Counted from the first letter of the stretch, positions 1 to 8,224 are shown. The stretch is 64,000 nucleotides of DNA from Halovenus marina (GCF_051414115.1 NZ_JBLKNZ010000001.1:1054001-1118000), one strand, 5' to 3'. The notes: generated by a model not told the origin, from the sequence alone. Numbers and translations are program-made.

Positions 1-63
1 CCAATAGAGGCAGAGAACTGCCCCATGTGTGGTTCGACCGAGATCGCGTGCTACCGAGTGTAA
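1..63 (+). CDS. C-terminal end of a zinc-ribbon-like protein (partial)
   Basis: Frame 1 is open from the first base of the window to a TAA at 61-63 and ends in CPMCGSTEIACYRV. The CxxC pair followed by a third cysteine is typical of the small zinc-binding tails common in haloarchaeal proteins. The rest of the gene lies to the left of the window, so family and function cannot be given. It converges on the universal stress gene with a 25-base gap. Confidence 0.45.
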   Translation, partial: PIEAENCPMCGSTEIACYRV

Positions 64-88
64 CGTACAACAGATCAGTCCGTCAAAC

Positions 89-529
89 TCAGTCCTCTGT
101 GTCGGTACGCGGGAGAGCAATTACCGGACGGTCAGACTTTGTGATGAGTTTGAGTGAGAGATCACCGGACAGAAACTGCATTATTCGATTTCCGCCTCGT
201 GATCGATAGGCGATCGCGGTCGCGTTAACTTCGTCGGCACTCTCAAAAATCGCCCCAACAACGTCTCGGGCATAGGCGGTATGATCGTCTGAATCGGGGA
301 ACACCCTGCGGACAGCAGCATACGAATTCTCTGCCAGCTCTTCAGATTGCTCGACAGGTGTTTTATCTGGGACTCCTCCACCCTTTTCCACAACGTGAAG
401 GGCCGTAACACGGTCGGGATTATATGGCTTCAGTGCGCGTGCTGTCTTCAGCGCGTCATCCTCGTGTGCGACTGGCAAGAGAACGTGAGCGAGAAGTTCA
501 CGGGGAGAGGGAGTATCATCATCACTCAT
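89..529 (-). CDS. Universal stress protein (UspA family)
   Basis: The 146-residue product starts MSDDDTPSP and has the UspA Rossmann-like layout: an early beta strand (HVLLPVAH) and a C-terminal segment (KLITKSDRPVIALP) equivalent to the family's closing 'sadvPVlvv' strand. The usual G-x2-G-x9-G ATP loop is only partly recognisable (SRGGNRIMQFLSGD), so nucleotide binding is uncertain. An upstream in-frame start would add 40 residues, but the ATG at 529 lies about 22-29 bases after a good TATA box and is preferred. It sits next to the Trk potassium genes, and haloarchaeal Usp proteins often neighbour transporters, so a role in controlling them is an inference. Confidence 0.8.
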   Translation of the reverse strand: MSDDDTPSPRELLAHVLLPVAHEDDALKTARALKPYNPDRVTALHVVEKGGGVPDKTPVEQSEELAENSYAAVRRVFPDSDDHTAYARDVVGAIFESADEVNATAIAYRSRGGNRIMQFLSGDLSLKLITKSDRPVIALPRTDTED

Positions 530-550
530 ACCAATATCTTGTCGTCTCTT

Positions 551-558
551 CTTATAAC
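551..558 (-). promoter_or_regulatory. TATA box of the universal stress gene
   Basis: Read on the minus strand this is GGTTATAAG, placed 22-29 bases before the ATG at 529, which fits a leaderless or nearly leaderless transcript. Confidence 0.55.
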
Positions 559-785
559 CATTCGGCCATATCTCTGTACAGTACAAGAGATACATCTCCA
601 GTATTGCTCGGTTCGCACAGATTTTCGTGGTCAATAACATAGTGGACACTGCTCTTGTTTATATTGTTACAGACGATAAGAGGCGACCCAAACTACCCTG
701 TCAAAGAAGATGTTGAGAACTACTGATAGCAGGGGTCTGAAAGAAGCGACACGTTTTCAATACCGGATTGAGAAACGGTTCATAG

Positions 786-1466
786 ATGTATATCGTCGTT
801 GTCGGTGCAGGAGACATCGGACGACCGCTTATCGAAATGGCGACGGCCGACGGGAACGAAGTCGTTGTCATCGAACGCGAACGTGAGCGCGCGGAGGCAG
901 CTTCCGAACGGTACGACTGTCTCGTAATACATGACGACGCGACCTCGAAGGAGACGTTACGAGACGCCGGGGCTGACCGCGCGGACGCTCTCATCTCGAC
1001 GACAGATCTAGACGCGACGAACATTATGGTTTGTCTGCTCGCTCAGGAGTTGGAAGTACCGAACGTCATCTCCGTCGTTCACGACCCAGAACACGAACGC
1101 CTGTACCGTCAGATCGGCGTCAATACGATGGAGAACCCACAGCGGTTGATCGCCGAATACCTCTACCGGTCGGTCAAGCGCCCGTCGCTCGTCGATTTCA
1201 TGCACATCGGCGAGGATGCGGAGGTCTTTGAGATCACCGTCGACGAAGGTGCTCCGATTGCTGGGCTGACGTTACACGAAGCCAACGAAGAGGCGCTTAT
1301 CGGGAGAAAGACACTGATTGTCGCTGTCGAGCGAGACGGCGAAGAAACGCCGATCACGCCCCGCGGAAACACGCGTATCGAAGCTGACGACCTGCTGACG
1401 GTCTACTCCGCCGAAGGGGCGACCCAAGACGTTACCAGCATCTTCGCTCGCGCAGAGAGGGAATAA
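786..1466 (+). CDS. trkA: TrkA potassium-uptake regulatory protein (TrkA-N/TrkA-C)
   Basis: The 226-residue protein has an N-terminal Rossmann NAD-binding domain starting MYIVVVGAGDIG (GxGxxG at about 7-12) with an acidic residue ending strand 2 (VVVIERE), followed from about residue 140 by a TrkA-C domain (FEITVDEGAPIAGLTL). Proteins of this family form the cytoplasmic nucleotide-sensing ring that gates TrkH channels. The stop is followed after one base by the trkH ATG, so the two are certainly co-transcribed and encode regulator and pore of one K+ uptake system, important for a salt-in haloarchaeon. Confidence 0.92.
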   Translation: MYIVVVGAGDIGRPLIEMATADGNEVVVIERERERAEAASERYDCLVIHDDATSKETLRDAGADRADALISTTDLDATNIMVCLLAQELEVPNVISVVHDPEHERLYRQIGVNTMENPQRLIAEYLYRSVKRPSLVDFMHIGEDAEVFEITVDEGAPIAGLTLHEANEEALIGRKTLIVAVERDGEETPITPRGNTRIEADDLLTVYSAEGATQDVTSIFARAERE

Positions 1467-1467
1467 C

Positions 1468-3156
1468 ATGCCCAAACGGAACGACGGCATCGTCCCGACT
1501 GATATCCGGATCGTCACGCGTGACATCGGGTCGCTGCTCTTGATGGAAGGCGTCCTCATGGCCGTCACGTTCGTCATAGCAATCGGGTTCCGCGAGTTCT
1601 ACGCCGCGCTGGCGTTTGCGATCGCAAGTGGGATCACCGCCGGAGTCGGCTGGCTCGCGAACTATGCGTTCGCCGACGCGCCAGCACCGCGGATGAAACA
1701 CGGGATGGTGATCGCAGCTGGCGGCTGGCTGCTGGTCGCCGTTTTCGGGGCGCTCCCTTTTCTCCTGACCGGTTGGCTGATGCCGCCGGAGGTTATGAAC
1801 TCCTTCGTTCCTACCGGAGTGGACACGAGTGCGTGGGAGCCGATCGAAATTGGGAGCACGACGACGCTTTCTAGTGTCGCATACTTCCGAGATCCTCTGC
1901 ATGCCTTCTTCGAGAGTATGAGTGGGTGGACCGGGAGCGGCCTGACGATGGCGATCCACGAACCGTCGCTCCCGCGGGCGATTCAATGGTGGCGCTCGTT
2001 CATCCAGTGGGTCGGCGGGGTCGGCGTTATTGTGTTGACCGTCTCGATTCTCGCCCGACCCGGAAGCGGAAGCTACACGCTCTATCAGAGCGAGGCCCGC
2101 GAAAAGAAGATCCACCCGAGCATCGTCTCGACCGTGCGAACGGTCTGGAAACTCGTCGTCGGCTACACGATTTTCGCCTTCGTCCTGCTATTTGTTGCGA
2201 TTCGTGCAAGTGATTTCGGCAGCGACCTCCCGCTGTGGGAGACGGCTTGGCAGGCGCTCAACCACGCAATGACGGGCCTGACGACTGGCGGATTCTCTGT
2301 AACGGATAACTCAATCGCGACCTACGACTCCGCACTCGTCGAGGCAGTGCTGTTGCCAGTCATGATTCTGGGTGCAATCGCCTTCCCAGTTCACTACCTC
2401 GTGCTCCGGGAACGGGAATTCGGGGAATTGATTTCAGACGTGCAGACTCGCTGGCTGTTTGCGCTGCTCGGGTTGGGCCTGGTCATCCTCTCGGCGCAGA
2501 ACGCCATGTCGGTATCGGCGACCTCCGGCGCATTCGCCCCAGAGTCGTTTCTGCCGTTCGACGTGCCTGCGGTGGACGAGTCGCAACTCGACGCGATCCG
2601 CGACTCAACTTTCCAGTGGGTGAGTGCGCTGACCTGCACTGGGTTTCAATCGGCTCCGATCGGGAACTGGATCGCTGGTGGCAAGGTGATGGTTGTCGGA
2701 GCAATGGTGATGGGTGGAGCCGCCGGATCAACCGTTGGCGGGATCAAGATCATCCGCGGGTACACCATCGCCCGCGGGATCATCTGGCAGTTCTCGCGTG
2801 TGTTTCTGCCGAAAAACGCCGTCGTTACAGAGCGGATCGGCGACCGTACGCTCGACCGCGAAGCGATGGAGCGAGAGTTCAGCGAGGCCGCTATCGTCGC
2901 ACTCCTGTGGCTGCTCGTACTTGTCTCCGGTAGCATCGTGCTCGTCAACGTCGTCGGTCCTGAGTTCGGTTACGCGGACGCGCTATTCGAAGTCGCCAGC
3001 GCGCAGGGTAACGTCGGCCTCTCTTCCGGGATCACTGGCCCTACTATGTCTCCGCTGGCAGAAGGGATGTTTATCCTCAACATGTGGGTCGGCCGCTTGG
3101 AAATTATTCCCATCCTTGTCTTTGTTCGGGCCCTGCTGTACGGACTGAATCCGTAA
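1468..3156 (+). CDS. trkH: TrkH-type potassium uptake channel subunit
   Basis: The 562-residue hydrophobic protein carries the four pore-loop signatures of the TrkH/KtrB superfamily in order: SGWTGSGLT, TGLTTGGFS, LTCTGFQSA and QGNVGLSSG. These re-entrant loops form the selectivity filter of the membrane K+ channel. About ten membrane helices are visible, starting near residue 15. It directly follows trkA with one base between stop and start. Family length is normal and no damage is visible. Confidence 0.93.
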   Translation: MPKRNDGIVPTDIRIVTRDIGSLLLMEGVLMAVTFVIAIGFREFYAALAFAIASGITAGVGWLANYAFADAPAPRMKHGMVIAAGGWLLVAVFGALPFLLTGWLMPPEVMNSFVPTGVDTSAWEPIEIGSTTTLSSVAYFRDPLHAFFESMSGWTGSGLTMAIHEPSLPRAIQWWRSFIQWVGGVGVIVLTVSILARPGSGSYTLYQSEAREKKIHPSIVSTVRTVWKLVVGYTIFAFVLLFVAIRASDFGSDLPLWETAWQALNHAMTGLTTGGFSVTDNSIATYDSALVEAVLLPVMILGAIAFPVHYLVLREREFGELISDVQTRWLFALLGLGLVILSAQNAMSVSATSGAFAPESFLPFDVPAVDESQLDAIRDSTFQWVSALTCTGFQSAPIGNWIAGGKVMVVGAMVMGGAAGSTVGGIKIIRGYTIARGIIWQFSRVFLPKNAVVTERIGDRTLDREAMEREFSEAAIVALLWLLVLVSGSIVLVNVVGPEFGYADALFEVASAQGNVGLSSGITGPTMSPLAEGMFILNMWVGRLEIIPILVFVRALLYGLNP

Positions 3157-3165
3157 GCACCGGAT

Positions 3166-3519
3166 TCAGTCTTCTTCTTGTACCGTGCCCAGAAACGTCC
3201 AGTGCGTGTGTGTCCCACCACCGGGTTCAGGTTCCTCTGTCACATGATAGAGATACGGCCCGTGCGGGCAGTCCTCACAACCATCGGCACAGTTGACAGT
3301 CTTGATAACTTCTGTATAGTTGTCGTGTTCGGTGATACTAATGATGTCCTCGTTCTTGCCGGGGTCGATCGGGAGTGTGGTCTCATTAGCCGCGTTGAGC
3401 AACTCCTGTGCATGAACGACGGTCTTGCGCAGTTCTTCCGGTGTGAGCGCTCGCAACTCCGAAATGAGGCTGTCTGGTAGCCCCTCCGGCGGCGTTGGGT
3501 CCTTGGAGCCAGCGGTCAT
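3166..3519 (-). CDS. Conserved small protein with CxxCPHGPY motif (DUF6788-like)
   Basis: The 117-residue acidic protein ends with a cysteine cluster, NCADGCEDCPHGPYLYHV, then a WTFLGTV strand. This C-x4-C-x2-C-P-H-G-P-Y pattern resembles the domain annotated DUF6788, whose function is unknown; the assignment is from memory of the motif. The N-terminal half is helical (LISELRALTPEELRKTV). A TATA-like GCTTAAGAAC lies 22-31 bases before the ATG. It is convergent with trkH and upstream-facing to the rep operon, so it may be core DNA or the edge of the inserted element. Confidence 0.7.
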   Translation of the reverse strand: MTAGSKDPTPPEGLPDSLISELRALTPEELRKTVVHAQELLNAANETTLPIDPGKNEDIISITEHDNYTEVIKTVNCADGCEDCPHGPYLYHVTEEPEPGGGTHTHWTFLGTVQEED

Positions 3520-3540
3520 AACTATTACTTTGCGTGAGGG

Positions 3541-3550
3541 GTTCTTAAGC
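3541..3550 (-). promoter_or_regulatory. TATA box of the CPHGPY-motif gene
   Basis: Minus-strand GCTTAAGAAC lies 22-31 bases before the ATG at 3519, the usual haloarchaeal spacing for leaderless mRNA. Confidence 0.45.
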
Positions 3551-3612
3551 CGTCCGGCTGTCCATCTCTGATAGCTGAATAGAGCTGACTCTCCAGATTT
3601 ATTGACGGTCAG

Positions 3613-5454
3613 TTAGTGCCAAACAGAGGCTATCGGCGGGTCGTTCTCCCGGTCGATCACTGGCAGATCGGGTTCGTTCTCCGTACAGTCCTCGACGGTT
3701 TCGAGGTCGCGGTTCGTGTCGTCGAGCGCGCCGCTGGGTAAGTCCCAGTAGGCATACGCACCGCGGTAGTCGACGATACACCGAAACGGAGTTTCATCGG
3801 GGAGTGTCGACCGAACACCGGGATGCTCGGTTTCCGCGATTGCACGCTCTATCGCTGCGTCCAGGTCATCGAGGTCGTCCCATCGTCGACGGGCGAGCCG
3901 GTCACGTATCGGCGTTTCACACACCGCTTTCACCGAGTCCATCGAACAGTATCGGACGGCTTCACGCACGTCCGGGTCTTGCAGGTGGTCGTTCGGTGCG
4001 ATGCCTTCAGTTATCGTCTTCGAGCAGGACCAGAAGCGCCGGTTGGTCGCCCAGTACAGCGCCAGCTTCCACGTCGCCGCTTTGTCAGCGTAGGTCTCTC
4101 GTTCGTCGTCGCCCTGCTCGAACGAGTCAGTCGCATCGAGCAGCGAGCCGAACGTCGCACTCAAGTACTTCCCGAGATACGCGCCAGCAGTTGATTCGGT
4201 TTCTTGCGTGTCGTCGTCGAACTCAATCAGGTCGTGCTGACGTGTCCGGCTCCGAATCCAGTCTTCCGTGTGGTCGTGGTCGCCAAAGCGATACCAGTCG
4301 ACGAAGCCCTCATCCGTCTGGAAGTCGGGTGCGAGGTCGTCGAGATCGTCGCGATACGTCAACGGGTACATGTCGACGATTTCACCCTGTCCGTAGTCGG
4401 CCCATTTCGTCGCGAGTTCGGGTTTGTCGCAGAGCCACGGCATGCCGTCAGAGTCGCGGGTCGGCACGTCGAAAAACAGGACGTGCAGGTGTGGGTATCC
4501 TTTCTCGGTGAACTCTAAGGCCTTGATGTAGTCCAGTCGTTCGCGAGGCCGTCCAGTCACATCGTCGTCGAGCGCGGATGTCCACGCCGCGGTGCCTTCG
4601 TTGCGAGTGTCGCCTTTCGTCGTCGGGTCCGAGGCGAGATAAGACAGGAGCCGGTTGTGGTTCGGGTTGATCGACTTGATTCCGTCGAGCAGGCTGTCTT
4701 GTCGCTTCGGGTCGGTCGTCAGCGTTACGAGTACGGCGTTCTCGGCGTGTTCGTAGCCGTATTCAAGCGCCGCGTTGAACCGCGCGAACTGCTTCGAGAT
4801 GCGTCCAGCATCGTTGAAGCGGGTTTTGTAGTCTTTCGTCATCCGCTTCGAGGATTGACCACCACGCCGGTCGAGAAAGTGAACGTCAAAGAGGAGCTGG
4901 TAGTCCTCGATACGGTTGAGGTAGGATGTAAAATCGTCTTCGAGCATCTCGCGACCCATCTCGTCGACAGAATCGACGGTAGCGAGGTAGTTCTGTAAGA
5001 AATCGCGGTCGCGCGTCAAATCGTTCTCGTGGGCTGTTTGAGTAATGCCTTCTGTAATCAAGTCAAGAAGGCGGAGGGTCGGGGTGACCATCAGAACGCC
5101 GGACGACTCGCTTGTACACACGTATGGGTCGTCCTGGTCTGCAAGATCGTTCACAAAACGGTACGCAAACTGATAGTCCGGGTCGGAGCCGTCGACGCGT
5201 TCGCTTTGCTCGTTGGTGACGCCTTTGAGCGTATAGGAAACGACGTGTGTGAGCGGTGTACCCTCTGGATGCGAGGCGATGAACTTCGCTATCCGGCATC
5301 TGTCCGTATCACGTTCAGTTAATGAGCCATCGAGCAGTGGGCCGTAGCCGAGCAGGTCGCGGTCGTCGAGCAGGTCTGCTAAGACGGGAGTGTTACATCT
5401 ATCCGCGAGGTCGAGCCCGCCGAGGTGTCCCGGTGGCTCGGCCAGACTCATCAA
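3613..5454 (-). CDS. Rolling-circle replication initiator (HUH endonuclease, Rep-like)
   Basis: The 613-residue protein shows the ordered motifs of haloarchaeal HUH Rep proteins: motif 1 VLVTLTTDP (about 241-249), motif 2 PHLHVLFF (HLH at 322-324, the metal-binding His-hydrophobic-His), and motif 3 AGAYLGKYLSA (Y426 and Y430, with K429), where the catalytic tyrosine nicks the origin. Such proteins start rolling-circle replication of plasmids and of small temperate viruses; which of the two this came from cannot be told. The ATG overlaps the stop of the upstream zinc-finger gene by 4 bases, so the two are co-translated. No integrase, partition or capsid gene is nearby, pointing to a remnant or a minimal element. 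Confidence 0.8.
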   Translation of the reverse strand: MMSLAEPPGHLGGLDLADRCNTPVLADLLDDRDLLGYGPLLDGSLTERDTDRCRIAKFIASHPEGTPLTHVVSYTLKGVTNEQSERVDGSDPDYQFAYRFVNDLADQDDPYVCTSESSGVLMVTPTLRLLDLITEGITQTAHENDLTRDRDFLQNYLATVDSVDEMGREMLEDDFTSYLNRIEDYQLLFDVHFLDRRGGQSSKRMTKDYKTRFNDAGRISKQFARFNAALEYGYEHAENAVLVTLTTDPKRQDSLLDGIKSINPNHNRLLSYLASDPTTKGDTRNEGTAAWTSALDDDVTGRPRERLDYIKALEFTEKGYPHLHVLFFDVPTRDSDGMPWLCDKPELATKWADYGQGEIVDMYPLTYRDDLDDLAPDFQTDEGFVDWYRFGDHDHTEDWIRSRTRQHDLIEFDDDTQETESTAGAYLGKYLSATFGSLLDATDSFEQGDDERETYADKAATWKLALYWATNRRFWSCSKTITEGIAPNDHLQDPDVREAVRYCSMDSVKAVCETPIRDRLARRRWDDLDDLDAAIERAIAETEHPGVRSTLPDETPFRCIVDYRGAYAYWDLPSGALDDTNRDLETVEDCTENEPDLPVIDRENDPPIASVWH

Positions 5455-6101
5455 TCAGAAGTCTCTGACAGGTGTTCGTCACCGCGGACAGCGTCCGCTG
5501 ACGATTCCCCCTCACCCTCCGGGTTCGGGGGGTGCGCTTCGGTCCTCGGTCGGACCCCCATGGCAGGGGGCCGCTCCCTGTGGTCCTCGCTTGCGGTGGT
5601 TCCCGAGGATGCAGGGTCCCCTTCACACGCAGGGGTGGGTGTGGCGGTGGGTCGGTCCTCCTCGGGTGTTCCTTCCGAGGTGGTCGTCTCGTCCTCGGTG
5701 GCAGTCTGTCGGTGGTCGAGGTCGAGGTCTTGCGCCCACTCAGGCAGGTGTTTCGAGAGTGGACGGAGATCGTCGAGGTCAGCTTCAGGATAGCACGACC
5801 GACACAGCTTGGTCTGGGCGTATGGGCCGTCTGCGCGATTGAGGCAAGGGTCGTTACAGCGAGGGTTGCGACAGTTGTAGTGGACGTATTTCGACCACTC
5901 TACGTCGTTCGGAACGTGAGTGAGATGTTCGTCGGGGATGTCGTCGCGCGAATTGTAGTCCAACTCGTGGTAGTAGGTCGGTGGTTCTGCGTTCTCGAAG
6001 TAGTTCCACCAGTGACCACCGTTACTGGATTCCAGATGGACGAGAGCGAGGTCGTGTTTCGCTCCTTTTTGCGGGTGACCTTCCGCGTCGTCGGTCGACA
6101 T
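5451..6101 (-). CDS. Zinc-finger partner protein of Rep, unknown function
   Basis: The 216-residue protein overlaps the Rep start by 4 bases. The first 130 residues are folded-looking with a cysteine cluster (C77, C82, C86, then C100-x2-C103, 'CRSC') that probably binds zinc. From about residue 130 to the end it is a low-complexity acidic, Pro/Ser/Thr-rich tail. A DNA-binding or replication-accessory role is inferred only from the operon with Rep; I do not recognise a named family. Its ATG overlaps by one base the TAA of a further open frame upstream (TAATG), which suggests a third gene once preceded it. Confidence 0.65.
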   Translation of the reverse strand: MSTDDAEGHPQKGAKHDLALVHLESSNGGHWWNYFENAEPPTYYHELDYNSRDDIPDEHLTHVPNDVEWSKYVHYNCRNPRCNDPCLNRADGPYAQTKLCRSCYPEADLDDLRPLSKHLPEWAQDLDLDHRQTATEDETTTSEGTPEEDRPTATPTPACEGDPASSGTTASEDHRERPPAMGVRPRTEAHPPNPEGEGESSADAVRGDEHLSETSD

Positions 6102-6304
6102 TACCGACCCACCTCCTCGACGAGCCGGGAGGCACGAACGAACTCGTTAGGACCGAACGGCCAGCGTTCTCGACGAGACAGTTCAATAACGTGGTATAGT
6201 TTGCGAAGTGATACATCTGGGCGATTTTCGCTACTTAAAGAACGACTTATTTCCAGAGAAACACTCTCAGGAATTTGTTCGCTCGCACACCTAAGCGTCC
6301 GGGT
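6101..6304 (-). pseudogene. Start-less open frame upstream of the rep operon (probable remnant)
   Basis: On the minus strand a frame stays open from next to tRNA-Pro to a TAA at 6101-6103 that overlaps the following ATG (TAATG). Its last part reads ENRPDVSLRKLYHVIE then LSRRERWPFGPNEFVRAS then RLVEEVGR, protein-like in composition. No ATG, GTG or TTG occurs in frame between the tRNA and the stop. An ATG at 6216, 20-25 bases after a TATA-like CTTTAAGTA, is in a different frame, so one indel would restore an ORF of about 38 residues. Alternatively the 5' part was lost at the tRNA junction. Function unknown. Confidence 0.4.
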
Positions 6305-6328
6305 GTGTGGATGTGGTAAAACGGAGAG

Positions 6329-6399
6329 TGGGACCGCCGAGATTCGAACTCAGGTCCGACGCACCCCATGCGCCGAGGATACCGCTACCCCACGGTCCC
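6329..6399 (-). tRNA. tRNA-Pro (anticodon GGG)
   Basis: The minus strand folds as a cloverleaf: acceptor GGGACCG pairing with CGGTCCC, D-arm with GGTA, anticodon stem GGCGC/GCGTC around the loop ATGGGGT (anticodon GGG), and a T-arm with GTTCGAATC. The discriminator base is A and CCA is not encoded. A TATA-like GCTTAATCC lies 25-33 bases upstream. The Rep remnant starts right after its 3' end, the usual side for tRNA-targeted integration. Confidence 0.92.
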
Positions 6400-6423
6400 G
6401 CACATCGAGAAAACACGGTGTTG

Positions 6424-6432
6424 GGATTAAGC
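6424..6432 (-). promoter_or_regulatory. Box A (TATA) of tRNA-Pro
   Basis: Minus-strand GCTTAATCC is centred about 29 bases before the mature 5' end of the tRNA. Confidence 0.5.
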
Positions 6433-6467
6433 CCTTCGATCCGGGAGTTGACAGCAGAGCGTCTACT

Positions 6468-6992
6468 TCACCGGAGCCAGGAGAACAGTCCGCCATCGTC
6501 TTCCCCATTCTCGGCGTTGAGTTCGGCGTCTATCTCCGCTTGCGTGATGTCGAAAAACTCCTCGTCGGGCACGTCGACGTCGAGGACGTCGAGCGTCGTG
6601 GGGTCGCCGTTGTTGTCGAACGCTCGCCAGTCGTCGCGGCCGTAGGGTGCGCCCACGATGATGTGTACCTGGCCCTTGCCGAAGGTCATCAGGTCGGCGT
6701 CGCTGGGGTGGAGGACGCCGTTTGGATGCGAGTGGACGGAGCCGACAGTCTGGACGCTATTTGGCTGCATAATCGTCTTGACGCTCGCGCTGTTCGGACT
6801 CGACTCAGTGCCGGGGATGACGAGCACGTCGGTGATGACCCGCCCCGAGCGGTCGAGACCGAGTGTGGCGGCGTCCTCAGCGCGGAGAAAGCCCATGTAC
6901 TCGTTCGGATGGGTCTGCTCGGAGGCGCGCATGACGAACTCTAGGGTCTCCTCGGCAATTCCGAGCAGTTCGTCAGACTGGAACAGTCCCAT
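6468..6992 (-). CDS. JAMM/MPN+ metalloprotease (HvJAMM1-like desampylase candidate)
   Basis: The 174-residue protein has the complete JAMM zinc signature: an upstream glutamate in NEYMGFL, then GSVHSHPNGVLHPSDADL (H-x-H-P, S-x2-D). In haloarchaea JAMM proteins such as HvJAMM1 remove ubiquitin-like SAMP proteins from conjugates; assigning the same substrate here is inference. The C-terminus is a very acidic tail (about residues 150-174). It is a single gene pointing toward tRNA-Pro, and its start is an ATG with no closer alternative. Confidence 0.82.
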   Translation of the reverse strand: MGLFQSDELLGIAEETLEFVMRASEQTHPNEYMGFLRAEDAATLGLDRSGRVITDVLVIPGTESSPNSASVKTIMQPNSVQTVGSVHSHPNGVLHPSDADLMTFGKGQVHIIVGAPYGRDDWRAFDNNGDPTTLDVLDVDVPDEEFFDITQAEIDAELNAENGEDDGGLFSWLR

Positions 6993-7072
6993 ACCTCAGA
7001 TCGGAGCTATGCGGGCGTAAGTATTCCGACCACGAGTCCAGCATTCCAGCACGGTGAGAACTCTGGTCTCCA

Positions 7073-7078
7073 TTTATA
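7073..7078 (+). promoter_or_regulatory. TATA box of the Bat-type regulator at 7106
   Basis: TTTATA in the context CCATTTATACCC lies 28-33 bases before the ATG at 7106. The stretch just before the ATG is also AT-rich. Confidence 0.5.
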
Positions 7079-7105
7079 CCCGTCGCATATGAAGGATTAT
7101 ATATA

Positions 7106-7783
7106 ATGGCACAGTCAGAATCCAGCGCCGAGGGAGACAGCTCGGGAGTCGGTGGACAGCCGCTACGGGCACGCTTGGCCATCGAGCCACACACGGACAG
7201 CGACTGTGCGATTCTCGACGCGGATGGGACGAGCAACGAGGTCACACAGCAACTCAAATACCCTGAATTCGGGCCGGGCCAGCACAGCGACTCCGGGACG
7301 GACTGTCGTGAGTGTCACTCTGAGGTAGTGCTCGAGGGGGGCGACGACCTGACTGCGGCGTATCTCACGAGCGACGTCACGACACACTGTATCTGTCCGG
7401 TGTTTGCCGAATGCGACTGCATCTCACACATTACGGCAGTTCGGGATCAGAAGCTCATCGTCGATGTCACCGTCCGTGACCGGGCGACGCTACGGGAACT
7501 GATGCGGGGATTGGGTGCCGTCGACGCGTCGGTCACAGTCGAGTGGCTGGTTCGTGGGGATAGTTCGACCATCACGACCGAGATCGACACGAGTTCGATC
7601 ACGGACAAACAGCAGACAGCAATCGAGACGGCAGTCGAGATGGGGTACTACGAGCAACCGAGAACTACCGATCTCGGCGCTATCGCTGACGAACTCGGCA
7701 TTTCAGAGTCAGCCGTCTCACAGCGACTCAACAACGCAGAAACGAAACTCGTCGAGGCTTATCTGCACGATGACATCGTCTGA
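7106..7783 (+). CDS. Bat-type transcriptional regulator with cysteine-rich N-terminus
   Basis: The 225-residue protein ends with the bacterio-opsin-activator HTH (HTH_10): TDKQQTAIETAVEMGYYEQP followed by LGISESAVSQRLNNAE as recognition region, about residues 167-222. The N-terminal half has a cluster of cysteines and histidines: C34, C67-x2-C70-H71, H94-C95-x-C97 and C103-x-C105-x2-H108, suggesting metal or redox sensing. Between them is an alpha/beta region typical of these proteins (LIVDVTVRDRATLRELMRGL). It converges with a shorter paralogue at 7814-8224. Target genes are unknown; the chitinases to the right are candidates by proximity only. Confidence 0.82.
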   Translation: MAQSESSAEGDSSGVGGQPLRARLAIEPHTDSDCAILDADGTSNEVTQQLKYPEFGPGQHSDSGTDCRECHSEVVLEGGDDLTAAYLTSDVTTHCICPVFAECDCISHITAVRDQKLIVDVTVRDRATLRELMRGLGAVDASVTVEWLVRGDSSTITTEIDTSSITDKQQTAIETAVEMGYYEQPRTTDLGAIADELGISESAVSQRLNNAETKLVEAYLHDDIV

Positions 7784-7813
7784 TCTGCCAATCCCGTTTC
7801 TCGGATTTCATAC

Positions 7814-8224
7814 CTAACCGAGATGTCCAAGCGCTTGCTTGATGAGTTTGTGTTCGGCAGTTCGGAGACGCTGCGAGACGGCCGATTTCGAGATGCCGAG
7901 TTCGGTCGCCAGTTCAGTGAGGTCAGTCTTGCGTGGTCGCTCGTAGTAGCCGGTTCGGAGAGCCAGACGCAGTGTCTGCCGTTGTTTGTCTGTGAGCGAT
8001 CCCAGATCGAACTCGACCGTCGTCTCTTCTGAGAACTCGGGGGAGGTGATCGCTTCGATGTGAACGGTGATGGGACTCTCGCTGAGTAGCGTCAACACTC
8101 TCTGGAGTGATTCGTGCGAACTCACTTCGAGATGGACGGAGATCGGACCAGATTCTGGTCCCGGACTCGCTGTCATACGTTCTGGTCTCGCTGGCGCGTT
8201 GATCTGGATGCCTATCGCGGTCAT
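7814..8224 (-). CDS. Short Bat-type HTH regulator
   Basis: The 136-residue protein carries the same C-terminal HTH_10 domain as its convergent neighbour (GYYERPRKTDLTELATELGI then SKSAVSQRL), preceded by one alpha/beta sensor-like segment (ISVHLEVSSHESLQRVLTLL). It lacks the cysteine-rich N-terminus of the 7106 gene, so it could be a natural short regulator or a truncated copy. It lies on the same strand as, and 134 bases downstream of, the first chitinase, so read-through co-expression is possible. Confidence 0.78.
   Translation of the reverse strand: MTAIGIQINAPARPERMTASPGPESGPISVHLEVSSHESLQRVLTLLSESPITVHIEAITSPEFSEETTVEFDLGSLTDKQRQTLRLALRTGYYERPRKTDLTELATELGISKSAVSQRLRTAEHKLIKQALGHLG

Noticed and set aside
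3540..3612. Expected second attachment site (copy of the tRNA-Pro 3' end) for the Rep element
   Set aside because: No stretch matching the tRNA-Pro 3' end could be found here or elsewhere to the left of the Rep gene.
6022..6216. A 64-codon frame starting at ATG 6216
   Set aside because: It overlaps the zinc-finger gene in another frame and turns Arg-rich; only its ATG may matter for the start-less frame described.
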